A DNA stretch of 64,000 nt from Cristatella mucedo (lineage: Eukaryota; Bryozoa; Phylactolaemata; Cristatellidae). Every line of letters begins with the position of its first letter. Position 1 is the stretch's first letter. This document shows, one piece after another, positions 10,441-22,480 of the stretch. The DNA lies in contig WPIO01000035.1 in assembly GCA_009760855.2 (NCBI GenBank), positions 1,146,501 to 1,210,500 on the forward strand. The letters are read 5' to 3'. The translations under genes were made by a program, and so were the position numbers. The notes under the pieces were generated by a model that was not told where the DNA came from, did no database searches, and saw only the letters and a program-made list of their open reading frames with translations.

Positions 10441-12348
10441 AGTTTCATGCATCCAGGCAGCCGTGGGCGTACAGTACTAGCTAAATCTCATCGCAAATGT
10501 ACAAGCAAATAATAAGAACCTCATAATCTGTGTCACCCAGTCGAATTGTTTGTCCTGGGCGCCACCATCTGAATCCTTTTTTCTTCCTTTCTAATAACGC
10601 ACATGAGTGAGCATGAGCCCTAGCTTCCCTAAGTTGGCCTAGCTACCGCGTTTTGTCGCTATGGTTCGTTATTATTTGTACAAGTAGCAGTCTATCTAAT
10701 TGCAGTGCTAGTAGACCACTTCGAGCAGCCCGGCTTGTGATTTTTAACGGATGCATAAGCTTGGATAAGGAAACAGTTTTCCTGTGGAAGCAAGCAAAAA
10801 TTGGCTAATGCGGAATGTTCATACACGTAAAGAAGTTTTAGCGGCTTCTCCCTGCATGCAGTAGGCTCTACAGAATTAGCTGCTGTGCTGCTCCAGATTT
10901 CAAAACCACAAAGGTCATGAGGAAAGAGCCCGGTCAAGGCCGCGGCCCGAAAATTGAATGTCTTGCATCTGGTTGATCAGAACCCACATGTAAATTGATC
11001 AATCGGATTAGAGCTGCTTACAAGTAACTATAAGGCGTATCTCTATCTAGGCGTTCCATAACTCCCTGTAAGAGAATAAATAACTAAGGGTTAACGACAC
11101 TCAAGATATCATGCATGCAACAACAAGCATGTCCTATGCTTAGGCTAGCATGCTAAGCCAAAATGAATGTACTTAAAGCCATTGGTTGGTGCAACCTCAG
11201 ACTACCAGCATGCGCTGAGTCATGCATTTGTACGCATGCAAAGCATACGGGAACAAAAAAGACCGGTTCGCTGAGGCGAATAGAAAGCTGGCCAGAGCAA
11301 GTGCATATTTAGCTTATTCTTGAAAGATGCCATATCCCTGCTGGTAGTGATCGTAGCCGGAAGTTAGCGCTACACCGTCATTGCTTAACAATAATCCACC
11401 TGACGGCTCGGTCATCGAAATGATTTCGATTAAGTTCGAGGGGCAGCGCGATGAATACATGCTAAGGAGCAGCTGGTGTGATCGCATGCTTCAGGAGTGA
11501 GAAGGTGAGCTGGAGCTAGTGAGTTAAGTGACCATTAACTCAAACTAATATTTTGAAACGATTCCTTGCTTGATAAGGGAGCCAGTTAGGCTCAAGTGGA
11601 AGCGGCATGATGTGAAAGCTAAGTTTTTGACGATAAACTAAGCGATCCGAATTTTGCGCCAGATGGGTGCAGACAATATAGGATGCTGGTCAGGAGTCCA
11701 GAATATAGGAAACTGCAGTAATATTTATATGATGTCACAAACGCTCGAACTAGATGCATTTGCTAAACGCGAAACGACAGACCTACTAGGAGATGGCGTA
11801 TCTGGTTGGTTACCTTTACCCCAATGGACTCACTTTCTCCCATAACTCTTTCTCCAAGGCCCATTTTAATTTATTATGCAAAATATTCAATCATCTAATG
11901 TTTCCTATTTTCATGTATTCGTACTGCCAACTTGTACTGTTCAGTCACTGTCGCATTCAGGCTGATCTAACGAGACTTCGAAGCGGCGGCCTGAAAGCAC
12001 TTACCTGGTTAATTATTTGTCTGCGCATGACTTAGCTATCCGCCGACCTTCATCCTTTTCCAAGGCCAGCCTAACTGGTGATTGAATCAAGAAACTTTAC
12101 TAATTACATAGATAGCGGTAATCAACAAAATATGACCACAACGACCATGAATAACAGTACAGATACAAACATGCCGCAGAACGTAACCTCTCTTTGCGCA
12201 TCATCCAGCATTCTAGCATCGTCATTATAACCAAGCTATATTATGTATATGTATCAATTTTTTTTTATCAAAGTCACTACCCTGACCGACGCGGTAGCCT
12301 CTCATGGAGCATCATGAATTTCTCTGTGGCTATCGTTAACACCAAGCT
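10441..12348. other. No supported gene
   Basis: AT-rich sequence. On the minus strand near 12215-12130 there is a short hydrophobic frame (TFCGMFVSVLLFMVVVV then IFC and a stop) behind a possible acceptor at 12223, but its phase does not fit the mucin-like exon just upstream. Nothing else stands out. Confidence 0.4.
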
Positions 12349-15299
12349 TTATTGGACATTTTTGCATTGAACTACCGACATAAGATAATGCGACCATTTA
12401 CCTAAGCTATCTCTAGGGAAGAAAGCTGTCCGAGTACTTCCGAAAATTCCATAACATCTTAATTCAGCGAACGCGTGGTTGAGCGTAATGTTACCTTTTT
12501 CGTTGTCACCAGGCTTGCGGACCCGAGTTGACGGGAAGCTATGAGAGCGATCGGAGGTTGACAAGTGATCCTGGTAAGTAAAAGATGGCGTTGGCGTGCT
12601 GGAAAGCACAGCAGTGATGCTACTGAAAGCGCCCGTTGTTAGCGTCTGGCCTGGCCCTGTCTGTGGAATCGTGATTAAAGAAGTTGCATTTTGCAATTTT
12701 AGCGTACTCCAACTCGTGGCAGCGCCCGTCGGTTGTCTCGCGGTAGTTTGTGCAGTTATTTCGGTCCTAAAAGAAGAGTGATTATTGGGCAGTACGAGCA
12801 AAGTGGGGTGAGGTGCTGCGCTACCGAAACAGTGCGAATTTCTTGCTGTAACTGACCTTGTGTCAATGGAGGCTGCAGTGTTTAGATTCGTTCTGGTGGT
12901 TGGTCGAGTCGTGGTGGCTCCAGTAGTGGACCTTGTAGTAGACCAGGTAGTTGACCTAGTAGTCGATCTTGTAGTTGACCTTGTTGTCAAAGTTGTTGTT
13001 GACCTCGCCGTAGTCGGCGTCGAAGCTCGTGTGGTAGAAGAAAGAGTGGTTTTAGGAACTGTGAGCGTTGAGGGGCGAGGCGTGGAGCTAGCCGTGGCGG
13101 AGCTAGGCGCAGATGCTGTTGAATTGGTAGCGACGGGTGAGGCAGTAGTGCGAGTAGTTCCGGTTGTTATAGGCGTGGATGTCGTTGAATTGGTAGCGAC
13201 GGGTGAGGCAGTAGTGCGAGTAGTTCCGGTTGTTATAGGCGTGGATGTCGTTGAATTGGTAGCGACGGGTGATGCAGTAGTGCGAGTAGTTCCGGTTGCT
13301 GGTCGCATCGTTGAGGTCCTAGTAGTCGACCTTGTAGTTGACCTTGTTGTCAAAATCGTTGTTGACCTCGCCGTAGTCGGCGTCGAAGCTCGTGCGGTAG
13401 AAGAAAAAGTGGTTTTAGGAACTGTGAGCGTTGAGGGGCGAGGCGTGGAGCTAGCCGTGGCGGCGCTAGGCGCAGATGCTGTTGAATTGGTAGCGACGGG
13501 TGAGGCAGGAGTGCGAGTAGTTCCGGTTGTTATAGGCGTGGATGTCGTTGAATTGGTAGCAACGGGCGATGGAGTAGTGCGAGTAGTTCCGGTTGTTGGT
13601 CGTATCGTTGAGGCCCTAGTAGTCGACCTTGTAGTTGACCTTGTTGTCAAAATCGTTGTTGACCTCGCCGTAGTCGGCGTCGAAGCTCGTGCGGTAGAAG
13701 AAAAAGTGGTTTTAGGAACTGTGAGCGTTGAGGGGCGAGGCGTGGAGCTAGCCGTTGCGGCGCTAGGCGCAGATGCCGTTGAATTGGTAGCGACGGGTGA
13801 GGCAGTAGTGCGAGTAGTTCCGGTTGTTGGTCGTATCGTTGTGGCCCTAGTAGTCAATCTTGTAGTTGACCTTGTTGTCAAAATCGTTGTTGACCTCTCC
13901 GTAGTCGGCGTCGAAGCTCGTGTGGTAGAAGGAAGAGTGGTTTTAGGAAATGTGAGCGTTGAGGGGCGAGGCGTGGAGCTAGCCGTGGCGGCGCTAGGCG
14001 CAGATGCTGTTGAATTGGTAGCGACGGGTGAGGCAGTAGTGCGAGTAGTTCCGGTTGTTATAGGCGTGGATGTCGTTGAATTGGTAGCGACGGGTGATGC
14101 AGTAATGCGAGTAGTTCCGGTTGTTGGTCGTATCGTTGAGGCCCTAGTAGTCGACCGTGTAGTTGACCTTGTTGTCAAAATCGTTGTTGACCTCGCCGTA
14201 GTCGGCGTCGAAACTCGTGTGGTAGAAGGAAGAGTGGTTTTAGGAAATGTGAGCGTTGAGGGGCGAGGCGTGGAGCTAGCCGTGGCGGCGCTAGGCGCAG
14301 ATGCTGTTGAATTGGTAGCGACGGATGAGGCAGTAGTGCGAGTAGTTCCGGTTGTTATAGGCGTGGATGTCGTTGAATTGGTAGCAACGGGCGATGGAGT
14401 AGTGCGAGTAGTTCCGGTTGTTGGTCGTATCGTTGAGGCCCTAGTAGTCGACCTTGTAGTTGACCTTGTTGTCAAAATCGTTGTTGACCTCGCCGTGGTC
14501 GGCGTCGAAGCTCGTGCGGTAGAAGAAAAAGTGGTTTTAGGAACTGTGAGCGTTGAGGGGCGAGGCGTGGAGCTAGCCGTTGCGGCGCTAGGCGCAGATG
14601 CCGTTGAATTGGTAGCGACGGGTGAGGCAGTAGTGCGAGTAGTTCCGGTTGTTGGTCGTATCGTTGAGGCCCTAGTAGTCGACCGTGTAGTTGACCTTGT
14701 TGTCAAAATCGTTGTTGACCTCGCCGTAGTCGGCGTCGAAACTCGTGTGGTAGAAGGAAGAGTGGTTTTAGGAAATGTGAGCGTTGAGGGGCGAGGCGTG
14801 GAGCTAGCCGTGGCGGCGCTAGGTGCAGATGCCGTTGAATTGGTAGCGACGGGTGAGGCAATAGTGCGAGTAGTTCCGGTTGTTGGTCGTGTCGTGGTGG
14901 CTCTAGTAGTTGACCTTGTAGTTGACCTCGTAGTCGATCTAGTTGTCGATCTAGTTGTCAACCTTGTTGTTGATCTTGTCGTTGACCTCGCCGTTGTCGT
15001 AGTTGAGGCACGAGTCGTCAAACGAGGCGTTGTAATAGGTGCCGCAGAGAGCCAGGCAGTGGACTTCATCGGAGCGCTACTTCGCGAAGTCGTTGGCACT
15101 GACACGTCGAGCAGCATTCTTGTAGTGAGCGAGCTATGGACTTCTGACTTGGCGGCGGCGACAGGTGCAGAGTCAGTGGGGACAGATATGGAAGATTGTA
15201 TGTCAGGAGCTGCTTGCTGGAAGCCGGCTGCTCGTATCGGTCGCGATCGCGCCGGCAGTGGCTGCTGGTGATTAGAATATGCTGTGCATATTTGCGAGG
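12349..15299 (-). CDS. Mucin-like Thr/Ser/Pro-rich repeat exon
   Basis: A minus-strand frame stays open for about 980 codons. It opens at a strong acceptor (TTTCTTCTGTTTTAG, AG at 15300-15301) in phase 1, with no good ATG at its start, so I read it as an internal exon whose signal-peptide exon lies upstream. The body is built of Thr-rich tandem units: TTRSTTRSTTR runs, TGTTRTTASPVATNSTTS units, and seven copies of APSAATASSTPRPSTLT or close variants. Such Thr/Ser/Pro arrays are typical heavily O-glycosylated mucin domains. The frame ends at a TAA inside an AATAAA hexamer (12346-12351, minus). Two donors before that, at 12495 (AAAAAG/GTAACA) and 12402 (CTTAG/GTAAAT), both leave phase 1 and could splice to the membrane exon at 7285. 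I favour a membrane-anchored or secreted surface mucin. The antisense strand is also open for 803 codons because of the repeat's codon pattern; Val/Leu-rich antisense peptide is unlikely to be real. Confidence 0.7.
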
Positions 15300-15699
15300 C
15301 TAAAACAGAAGAAATTTTGAGCAAACCAGCCGTTCATCTGTTGGATTAGGTCGGCGAACCTGAGCGCTTTCTGTCGAGAGTATCGCGGCGCGTGGAGCAC
15401 GGGAATCAGCATGCATGAGCATGCCCTCTAATTATCCAGCGACAGAGAATACGGTAATTTGCAGTTCGCGACACAAAATGCAACTTTACCTAAAGCGATA
15501 GGACATTCAACTGCAGTTTGGTTCAAGAAACATTGTTATAGCCAAGTCAGCTTTAAATAATGCTGACATGCAGCTCCTTGAATATTGTATTTTACGCCAC
15601 CACCACTCATTAGAATATATAATGAACTTGGTTAAAGGTAGCCCCACTATAGTTTAACTAAGAAAATGTTATAGCCATAGAATGTTCTTATGTTGCAGC
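15300..15699. other. Intron upstream of the mucin-like exon
   Basis: The bases next to 15300 form the acceptor of the mucin-like exon on the minus strand. Nothing else is recognisable. Confidence 0.5.
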
Positions 15700-15815
15700 A
15701 GGCACCAAAAGCCGCTTAGGCTGTGAGTGCGCTATACAAAACTCTCCTGCGTAACCCCCACATGGTCTTTATGACTTTGTGGAGTTACTGACGGACATAC
15801 ATTACATTACATTAG
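15700..15815 (+). mobile_element. LINE family B, 3' end fragment
   Basis: This is a short 3' fragment beginning AAAGCCGCTTAGGCTGTGAG, with GCGCTATACAAAACTCTCCT and the terminal TACATTACATTACATTA tandem. It matches the better copies at 44010-44135 and 58985-59103. Family B differs from A in its ACATT tail and in its RT ending. Confidence 0.85.
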
Positions 15816-17301
15816 GCAATAAAGAACTGCCTTCTGCAGGACTCAAATCCACGATCAGGCTCATTTAGCTAATCTAGTTCCGATGCACGCACGCGATCCG
15901 TAAGCATTATCCTTTATTGACCAAAAAACTCGGCAGCCATAATCGACGCGAGAATTTACCGGCCCGAGTTTCGGTTACAGTAATCCAACTGTACGTACTA
16001 TCACGTACAGTCAGCTGTTATTGCTATATCCGGTGCTGCTATTTACCGGCGGCACCCGGCGGCTGGGTTGGCATTCAAAACCAACTGGGTCCACAGTTTT
16101 GGCTGATTCACGGCTATTGCCATTCTTTAATTCTTAGCAGCGCACCAAGTATAACTTGCTGAAATGGCGAGATCAAAAGAAATATAAATAGCCCGTTGAA
16201 CTCAGCCTTAGATCACGTCTCACCTCATTCTAAGTTTGTTTGTCTGTCGTACGGTCGCTGAATTAGCAAATTGTATTACAACTTCACCGTCTTTGAGTAA
16301 AATTATTGCTATTAGCTACCGACAGCTTAATTAGTGCAGTGCGCATGGAAGGCCCAACGATTGACTATCTGCAACCTTGCACACCGAAAGTGCGCAAGCC
16401 GAGATCATGTCAACGTGGAAGCTTCGTCTTCCAGTGGAAGCCAAGAGGCGATACGGTTAGCTGGGCCCGACATATACAGCGGCATGAGCTTGCTTTGTGC
16501 ATTACAGAGTAGCGCTACCTAGCACTTGCGTTTCCTATCGGTTCCAATAAAAGAATAATGGAATGGAGCTGGAGGCGACCGTAATATACATTCGGGCTGT
16601 ATACAATAAGTTAAGATAACATACTCCAGCGACCGCTCTCATTAAACCAGAACACTTAATGTTATCTGCAAGTGACCGAGAATCGCTATCGGGGTGAGGG
16701 TTGAAAACCGGGTTTACTTGCGTCCTCCGCTAGAGGCTGTCCTACATATTCCGCCATTCACAGGTTGCCACCGAAGTGGTCGTGGACCGCTCACCGAGTG
16801 GCCCCTACAGTGATGCCTGGGCAAGCCGTAATAGTGCAAGAGTTCTCTTGTCCCCGACAACAGATTGTTAATTACTCAAGCAAAGAAATCGTTTATGCCG
16901 CAGCACGCATGGATATGGCTCCAGATTTTAAGCTGACATTTAAAGCCGAGGCTTTAAAAGCTCGGTGCTCGAGCGGCGAACGGAAAGTCATCTTGACGTA
17001 GCTCGATCGGCGGAGCGCCAGAAATCCGGGTAATCCGCACGTTACCGGATCGTTTCAAGCTCGAGACGGAATTCTGTTTCGGCATTTCTGTACGAAGAAA
17101 TTAGTCACCTGCTTAGACCTTTTAAAATGGCGTCTAAAGGAGTGGCGACTCCGATTTATGTAACGGAGCCTATTTGTCACGTGAGACTCTCCTCAGTATT
17201 TTGTACTTAACAGCTTCGCGTTACTGATGTGGAATGATTTCTATCTATGCTCTTGCTTGCTGTCCTGCTCTGCAATCGTGACAGAACCTTCATTGTATCA
17301 T
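15816..17301. other. No supported gene
   Basis: Short frames only, without splice-site support or recognisable domains. Confidence 0.45.
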
Positions 17302-17334
17302 TCACGCTGCTAACGAAACTCGTTAGCAGCGTGA
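17302..17334. repeat. Perfect 15-bp hairpin, 3-base loop
   Basis: Left arm TCACGCTGCTAACGA (17302-17316), loop AAC, right arm TCGTTAGCAGCGTGA (17320-17334). The arms are exact reverse complements. No T-run follows. It could be a cruciform-forming site or a small palindromic insertion. Confidence 0.9.
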
Positions 17335-17999
17335 TTCACGTTGCATAGCATTCAAGTCCGTCTCTGTAACTGTTTTAGCAAGGAGCAGCATCGAGCTTGT
17401 GGGAAGTTTCATAGGTTCCTCGTTCCGGATCCACCGTCCGCGTGTTGTCGGTACCAGTGAGTTACAAAAGTCATGACAGGATGTCACAAATGCATGGGCC
17501 AGATGACATTGACAAACCAAACTTTGCCGACCGCCTCGCCGGAGCAAGCGAGTGGCAAGCAGCGAAATTTCGAAGCTTACTGCAAAAGAAATTTTCGGCG
17601 CTAGGCAGCTAGTGTCCGCTTTTGTTCTGGCAGCTTGAGGCAGATCGCGGTCGGTTGCAGTAGATTGCGGCTGATTACCCCCAGGGTTTTGCGTGGAGGA
17701 TTACTACCCCCCCCCCGATCCGTCCAAGTGCTTCGCGCCTTCCGCCGCCACCTTGGTTGAAGAGGGGCTCGACTGGTGCGGCGGAGCGTAGAAATCCCTG
17801 CATTGATACGCCAGCCGGTACTGGCGTCGGGCAAAAGTCCTGCGGAACATTAGCTCACCGATCGCTCTCTTTCAAAGTACGTATGGCCTCTGCACTCTCC
17901 ACAAGCATTCTGGGGCAGCACTGAAGCCTGGGTTAGTGTCTGAAGAAGCATTCCATGTCGGAGCCGGAATTGCAGCAGTATGCGGTTGCGTCCGAGGTC

Positions 18000-19650
18000 A
18001 AATTGCTCGCACTCAAATTGCTGAGCTAGAGCAATAGCACTTCCTGGTGACACCGATCGAGCCTAGAGATAGAGTCAGTGCCCTTCGTGGACCGGCAGTC
18101 GAAAATCGCTTCGCCAAACCGCGTCTACGCGAGGCCTGATTAGGCCGGTGCGTCCGCGGCTTTCCGATGAGTGTTGATGCACGAGCTCGAAGGCCGAAAC
18201 TTCCGAGTGCCTGCGGCGAGGAGCTGCGCCTAACGACGCGGCGCCTGCCTGCGGCGGTGCGCTTTTTGAATTCGGCGCTACGGCGCTCTCGGCTCGAGCC
18301 TCCTGGGCGCTTCTTTTCGCGCTGACGATCGTAACTCGACTCGCGCCACGAGGGCACCGCTATGCAAGCGACCTACTATTACACAGCTATAATTGCATCT
18401 ATTCGACCTCGCGTGCGAAGACTAAGAGGCTGAGGCCAAGCCGTACGGGGGAGGGGAGAGGGGCTCGCGAGCGACTCTCGCCCGGATGCGTCGCTCTCGT
18501 CGCTCTCGCCCGTATGCGTCGCCGCCTCCCGCCCGCCGGCGTCAGCCGCAGCCGCGTTCTAGTGTCGCTGCTCTCGGCCTTCACGGGCTCCACTTAGCTT
18601 CGTGCGGGCGCCGCGGTCGTCCTCTGAAATGGCACCGCCGCTGCCGCCGCTGCCGCCGCTGCCGCCGCTGCCGCCGCTGCCGCCGCTGCCGCCGCTGCCG
18701 CCGCTGCCGCCGCTGCCGCCGCTGCCGCCGCTGCCGCCGCTGCCGCCGCTGCCGCCGCTGCCGCCGCTGCCGCCGCTGCCGCCGCTGCCGCCGCTGCCGC
18801 CGCCGCCGCCGCTTTGAGGCTAGCGCGCAGCCAGAGAGAACCGCCGGCGACGTTGCTCGAGGCGGCGTCGCGGCTACCGAGGAGCGCCGAGTCCAGCCGT
18901 CCGCCGCCTCCGCCGCCGCCGCAGCCGTGCGACGGCTCGCCGCTGCTCTCTTACCGCCAGTCGACAGGATTGCGACGATCGCGAATCGTATCGCGACCGC
19001 GTCTTGCCATCGCGTCGCAGCCGACATCGACGCCTCGTCTCTTAGTCCGCACGCACGCGCCGACTGCGTTCTGCGGTGCGCGACCTCTCGCGGTCACTCC
19101 CACCGCTGTTGCGACCCGGCTTTCGCGCTCGGGTAAAGATATCCAATCTCGCCAGTCAAGAGGCCAAAGGGGTTGAGCATTCGCTCGTCACCTACGACCT
19201 GCCGCCAATTCCTTCGAATTTCCAGCTAGCTGGCGTAGAGCGCCTTAGCGGCTGGCGAAGAAAGCAAACAAAACTCCCGCTTAGGTCCTTGGCTACGCGG
19301 ATCGCGGTCGGCAAGACCGCTTGCCGCCGCTTTCTCGTCGTTTTGTTTTAGCACTGCAGCAGCGCAGCTGGCGCCGCCGCAGGGGCTGGACCTTTATCGT
19401 ACGCCGTTTCGTCGTCTCCGCTTCCGGCGCCGGCTGGCGCGTCGGAGAAACCGCGAAGCTGACTCGAGTGGACGCGCGCTCGCCGTTATCGCTCGGCGGA
19501 GGAAGGCGTCAGTGTGACGCAATCCAGCCTTTACGAGGGGCCAAGCAAATACGGCATGCTGCCGCCGCCGCCGCCGCCGCGATACCGCAGCACACGTACC
19601 GAATGGATTGGGCGGCACTGATTGCGCCGGGTGGGTCGCTCTCAACGTGA
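18000..19650. other. GC-rich, CpG-rich island
   Basis: Base composition jumps from AT-rich to strongly GC-rich with frequent CG dinucleotides, then falls again near 19700. Several long overlapping frames on both strands are the expected by-product of few AT-rich stop codons, and none has recognisable domains. It may hold a promoter or 5' exon of an unseen gene. Confidence 0.55.
18640..18812. repeat. (CCGCTGCCG)n minisatellite
   Basis: About 18 near-perfect tandem copies of a 9-base unit, fading into pure CCG at the right. The three forward or reverse frames would give Leu-Pro-Pro, Arg-Cys-Arg or Arg-Gln-Arg repeats, all open, so open frames here carry no coding information. Confidence 0.95.
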
Positions 19651-19789
19651 CAGTCTATCGAGGTGACGTGCTCATCATGCTACAAGCTCCCTGGCGCAGT
19701 CTAGGCTGAACTGCTGCAAGTCCGTTTTGTTCGGCCTCGCAGAAAAAGCGCCATTAAGCCTCTGCAGCTGGCAATAAATGCGTCAGCAA

Positions 19790-20305
19790 ATCTATCGAAA
19801 AATCTATCTCACAGGCTCGGCCACGTGTCTTCTTTGCCAAATGAACTGCGATATAGCTCCCGTTTGGTCATCGCATACGATGCAGAATTATTATCGCTGA
19901 CCCACAAGGCTCTCCGTGGCCTGACCCGCCCCTACACACACCTAGCTAACCTGCTGCACCAGTCTCAGCCTCCTTTTGACCGGAAGTCCTTTATGGACAA
20001 TAAATTGGTTGTCCTATTCCTTCACTTAAACACTGTAGGTGACAGAAGCATTTGCTCTGCAGGTTCAAGACTGAGAAGTTCGCTGCCACACTTCTTAGGC
20101 AATGAAATCTACTCTCCTGCTGCCACCTGCGGCACATTTTTCTGCAGCCGTCCTGAGCTGCTACTTCGATGCTGCCGTGCTCACCGGAATCCGCTCAGGT
20201 TTTGAGTGTGCTCTGGAGAACTCTCGCGCATTAACACCCACTTAGTCTTTGTGGCTTTGGCTTTGCGGCGTTACAGAGTCAGACACATTAAATTACATTC
20301 CGTAA
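19790..20305 (+). mobile_element. LINE family B, 5'-truncated copy
   Basis: This copy contains the family's RT C-terminal region (LTHKALRGLTRPYTHLANLL, then a damaged DNKLVVLFLHLNTVGDRS), matching the 58.5-59.1 kb copy. It ends near AAATTACATTC. Frameshifts show it is inactive. Confidence 0.82.
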
Positions 20306-20629
20306 CTGCTTACGAAATTTTTCCTCATTCAAACGCGTAAACCTTATTCAAAGGAGTGGTACTGTCAGTACACTTGCCTCCATTCTTTATTAAAACTGAA
20401 ACAAACCCATGCGAACTACTGCTCCCACCCTACAGGTTTTGGGTGTGGCTGTAATGCTGCCTTAGTGCGGAAGTCAACAGAGACTAATCCGCTCGGTCCT
20501 CTCTGTACACATCGCCGTGCCGCCCTATTTAGCTACTCTTTTGAGCCGCTGTTTCTGCGCCAACTGACAACTGAGGGTGCTCACAATAATTTTGACACCT
20601 ATCTCGACAAGCAACTTCCGGCTAAACTC

Positions 20630-20775
20630 GACCCCTCCCTCTCTCTCTCTCTCTCTCTCCCTGTCTCTCTGTCTCTCTCCCTGTCTCTCTGTCTCTCCCT
20701 GTCTCTCTGTCTGTTTCTCTTTCTCTGTCTCTCTGTGTTTTTATCTCTCTTGTCTGGCTTTTTCCCTGCCTGTCT
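20630..20775 (+). repeat. TC-rich imperfect microsatellite
   Basis: A (CT)n tract interrupted regularly by CCCTGT and CTGTCT. The apparent Ser/Leu-rich frames here come from the repeat. Bases 20776-21204 hold nothing recognisable. Confidence 0.9.
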
Positions 20776-21204
20776 TCCTGTTTCTCTGTAGCTTCCTTCC
20801 TATTAACTTCTGTGCAATATCGTTGGATGCCAATTCTGGGCGATAGGCCATGCCAAAGCGTAGCTGCTTCGAGTGCGCCTCTGTACGAGAGAGTCCGTCG
20901 AGAGTTGACTCCCGCGTATCCGGAGGTTACGTTGAACGTGCCACTAAACTAGATGACCCAATCAGGGCGCCGAGTACCACTCGTCGTCTGTGAGCTCTGA
21001 TCTGGATGCGTTTTTCTTCACTGACCAATCAATTACAAAACAATCGGGTCGCGAAGACCAAAACGGAAAATTTTCTAGCATCGCCTTATCTAATTTACGT
21101 GACTTCAGCTAATTTGCCTTTGATATGGCACGCAGTTTGGTCTACAGTTAGGCTTGTGCTGAAAGGAGAGCGAGCGCTGTTAAGCAATCGACTACGGGTC
21201 CCGC

Positions 21205-21410
21205 CTTAGTTTTGTAGCGTCCTGCCATTAACCACACGTGAATGCTGACCCTGTGCATGTCATCCCTAACCATGTTATTCATGCTGTTTATCAAGCATGG
21301 TACCATTCACCATTCGATCGTGTTTCCTTCGCAGCAAATGTAAAGCGCCTAGAAAGAGATTGAGTTATCTGACGGCGCTTTATCAAGTGTTTTATTATTA
21401 TTCCTTTTTA
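21205..21410 (+). mobile_element. LINE family A, 3' tail only
   Basis: Contains GTGAATGCTGACCCTGTGC, the CATCCCTAACCATG block and the stem-loop AAGCGCC...GGCGCTT, followed by a short ATT run. No RT sequence is left. Confidence 0.85.
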
Positions 21411-21599
21411 TTAGCATTTTCTGCATTGAGATTATCAGGAATTAGCGTATCGTATCTCAGGCTTAATACTGTAACTCTATTTAAGCTGGGCGGATTGCAG
21501 AAGCCGAGATGAGACAAATGCTCCCGAGCAGGCCTTTATTTTTAGCTCACAGCTGAGCTAACGGCAGTATTGAGTGCATAGGAGCGCTCGGCTATCGCC

Positions 21600-22480
21600 T
21601 TCTTTCCTAATTTCGCGGAGGATGTATTTATGATTATTTCCACGCTGCACGACGACACGCGAGAAGCGGAAGATGAGGGTAGCGGCAATGCGTAGCAGGT
21701 TCACCAGTTCATTGAAAATCATGAAAGAACTGGAACTCTCAGCGATTACTGTCAGCCAAAGAACGATCAGAAAGAGGCTCAACTAGCAAGGTATGCAGCC
21801 CAGAGTTGCTAAAGAGGAAGTCGCTATTTAGCGTTACTCACTAGCGTATGAGGCTTGCTTTCGCCAGTAAATACCGGCGCTAGACCCATGCTGAATGGGG
21901 CACAGTTCTGTGAACTGACGAATCAAAGTTCACCCTCATAGCTACTTCTCGGGGCAATTAACGAGTGTGGAGATAAAAGGAGGAAGCATATCTAGATTTT
22001 TATCAAAAGACGGTAAAATACGGCGGTGGTGGGGTAATGGCGTGGGGTTGATATTGCGCTGCTGGTGTAGGGAGCATGCACCAGGTGCATGGAATGAATA
22101 CAGAATACTACTTGGACGTTGCTAAGAATATTGGTACTCCGGCAGCTCATAGCATTCATAGTTTGGACTTTATTTGGCAACAGGTCAATGATCCGAAGCA
22201 TACCGCAGGCATAGTTAAGGACCTACGTGACTACCATATGCGTCAAGGCTGCGATCCCTTCCGGATTTTGGAATGGCCCAGTCAGAGTCTACGTTTGAAA
22301 CCCATTGAACATTTTTGGCAGAGGCGTGAGCGTAAAATACGTGATCAGGTCATCTTTACATGAAATTGTAATGAATTATTCGAACTTCTGCAGAAGGAAT
22401 GACAGAAAATCACATCCGACATCGGGGCCAATGCCCAGAAAGCTCCTCGCTGTTGTAAGCAATCGTGGAGGAGCAATACG
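21600..22480 (+). pseudogene. Degenerate Tc1/mariner-type transposase
   Basis: Fragments in several frames resemble Tc1-family transposases in order: a helix-turn-helix part (SAITVSQRTIRKRLN at about 21740), a VAKRKSLFS stretch, TDESKFTL (first catalytic Asp, near 21920), then WQQVNDPKHTA (near 22180) and EWPSQSLRLKPIEHFWQ (third acidic residue, near 22290). Intact relatives read QDNDPKH, so the second catalytic Asp appears changed to Val here. Several frameshifts and stops separate the blocks. I could not define the terminal inverted repeats. Confidence 0.85.

Noticed and set aside
12860-15271. 803-codon plus-strand frame of Val/Leu/Asp repeats
   Set aside because: It is the antisense of the Thr-rich repeat array; the minus strand has a good splice acceptor and a mucin-like product, the plus product is an implausible low-complexity hydrophobic chain.
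18486-19176. Several long frames across the 9-base minisatellite
   Set aside because: All frames of the repeat are open, so length is not evidence.
20465-20846. Ser/Leu-rich plus frames
   Set aside because: Translation of a TC-rich microsatellite.
21558-21782. Minus frame with a signal-like hydrophobic start
   Set aside because: It is antisense to the Tc1-type relic.
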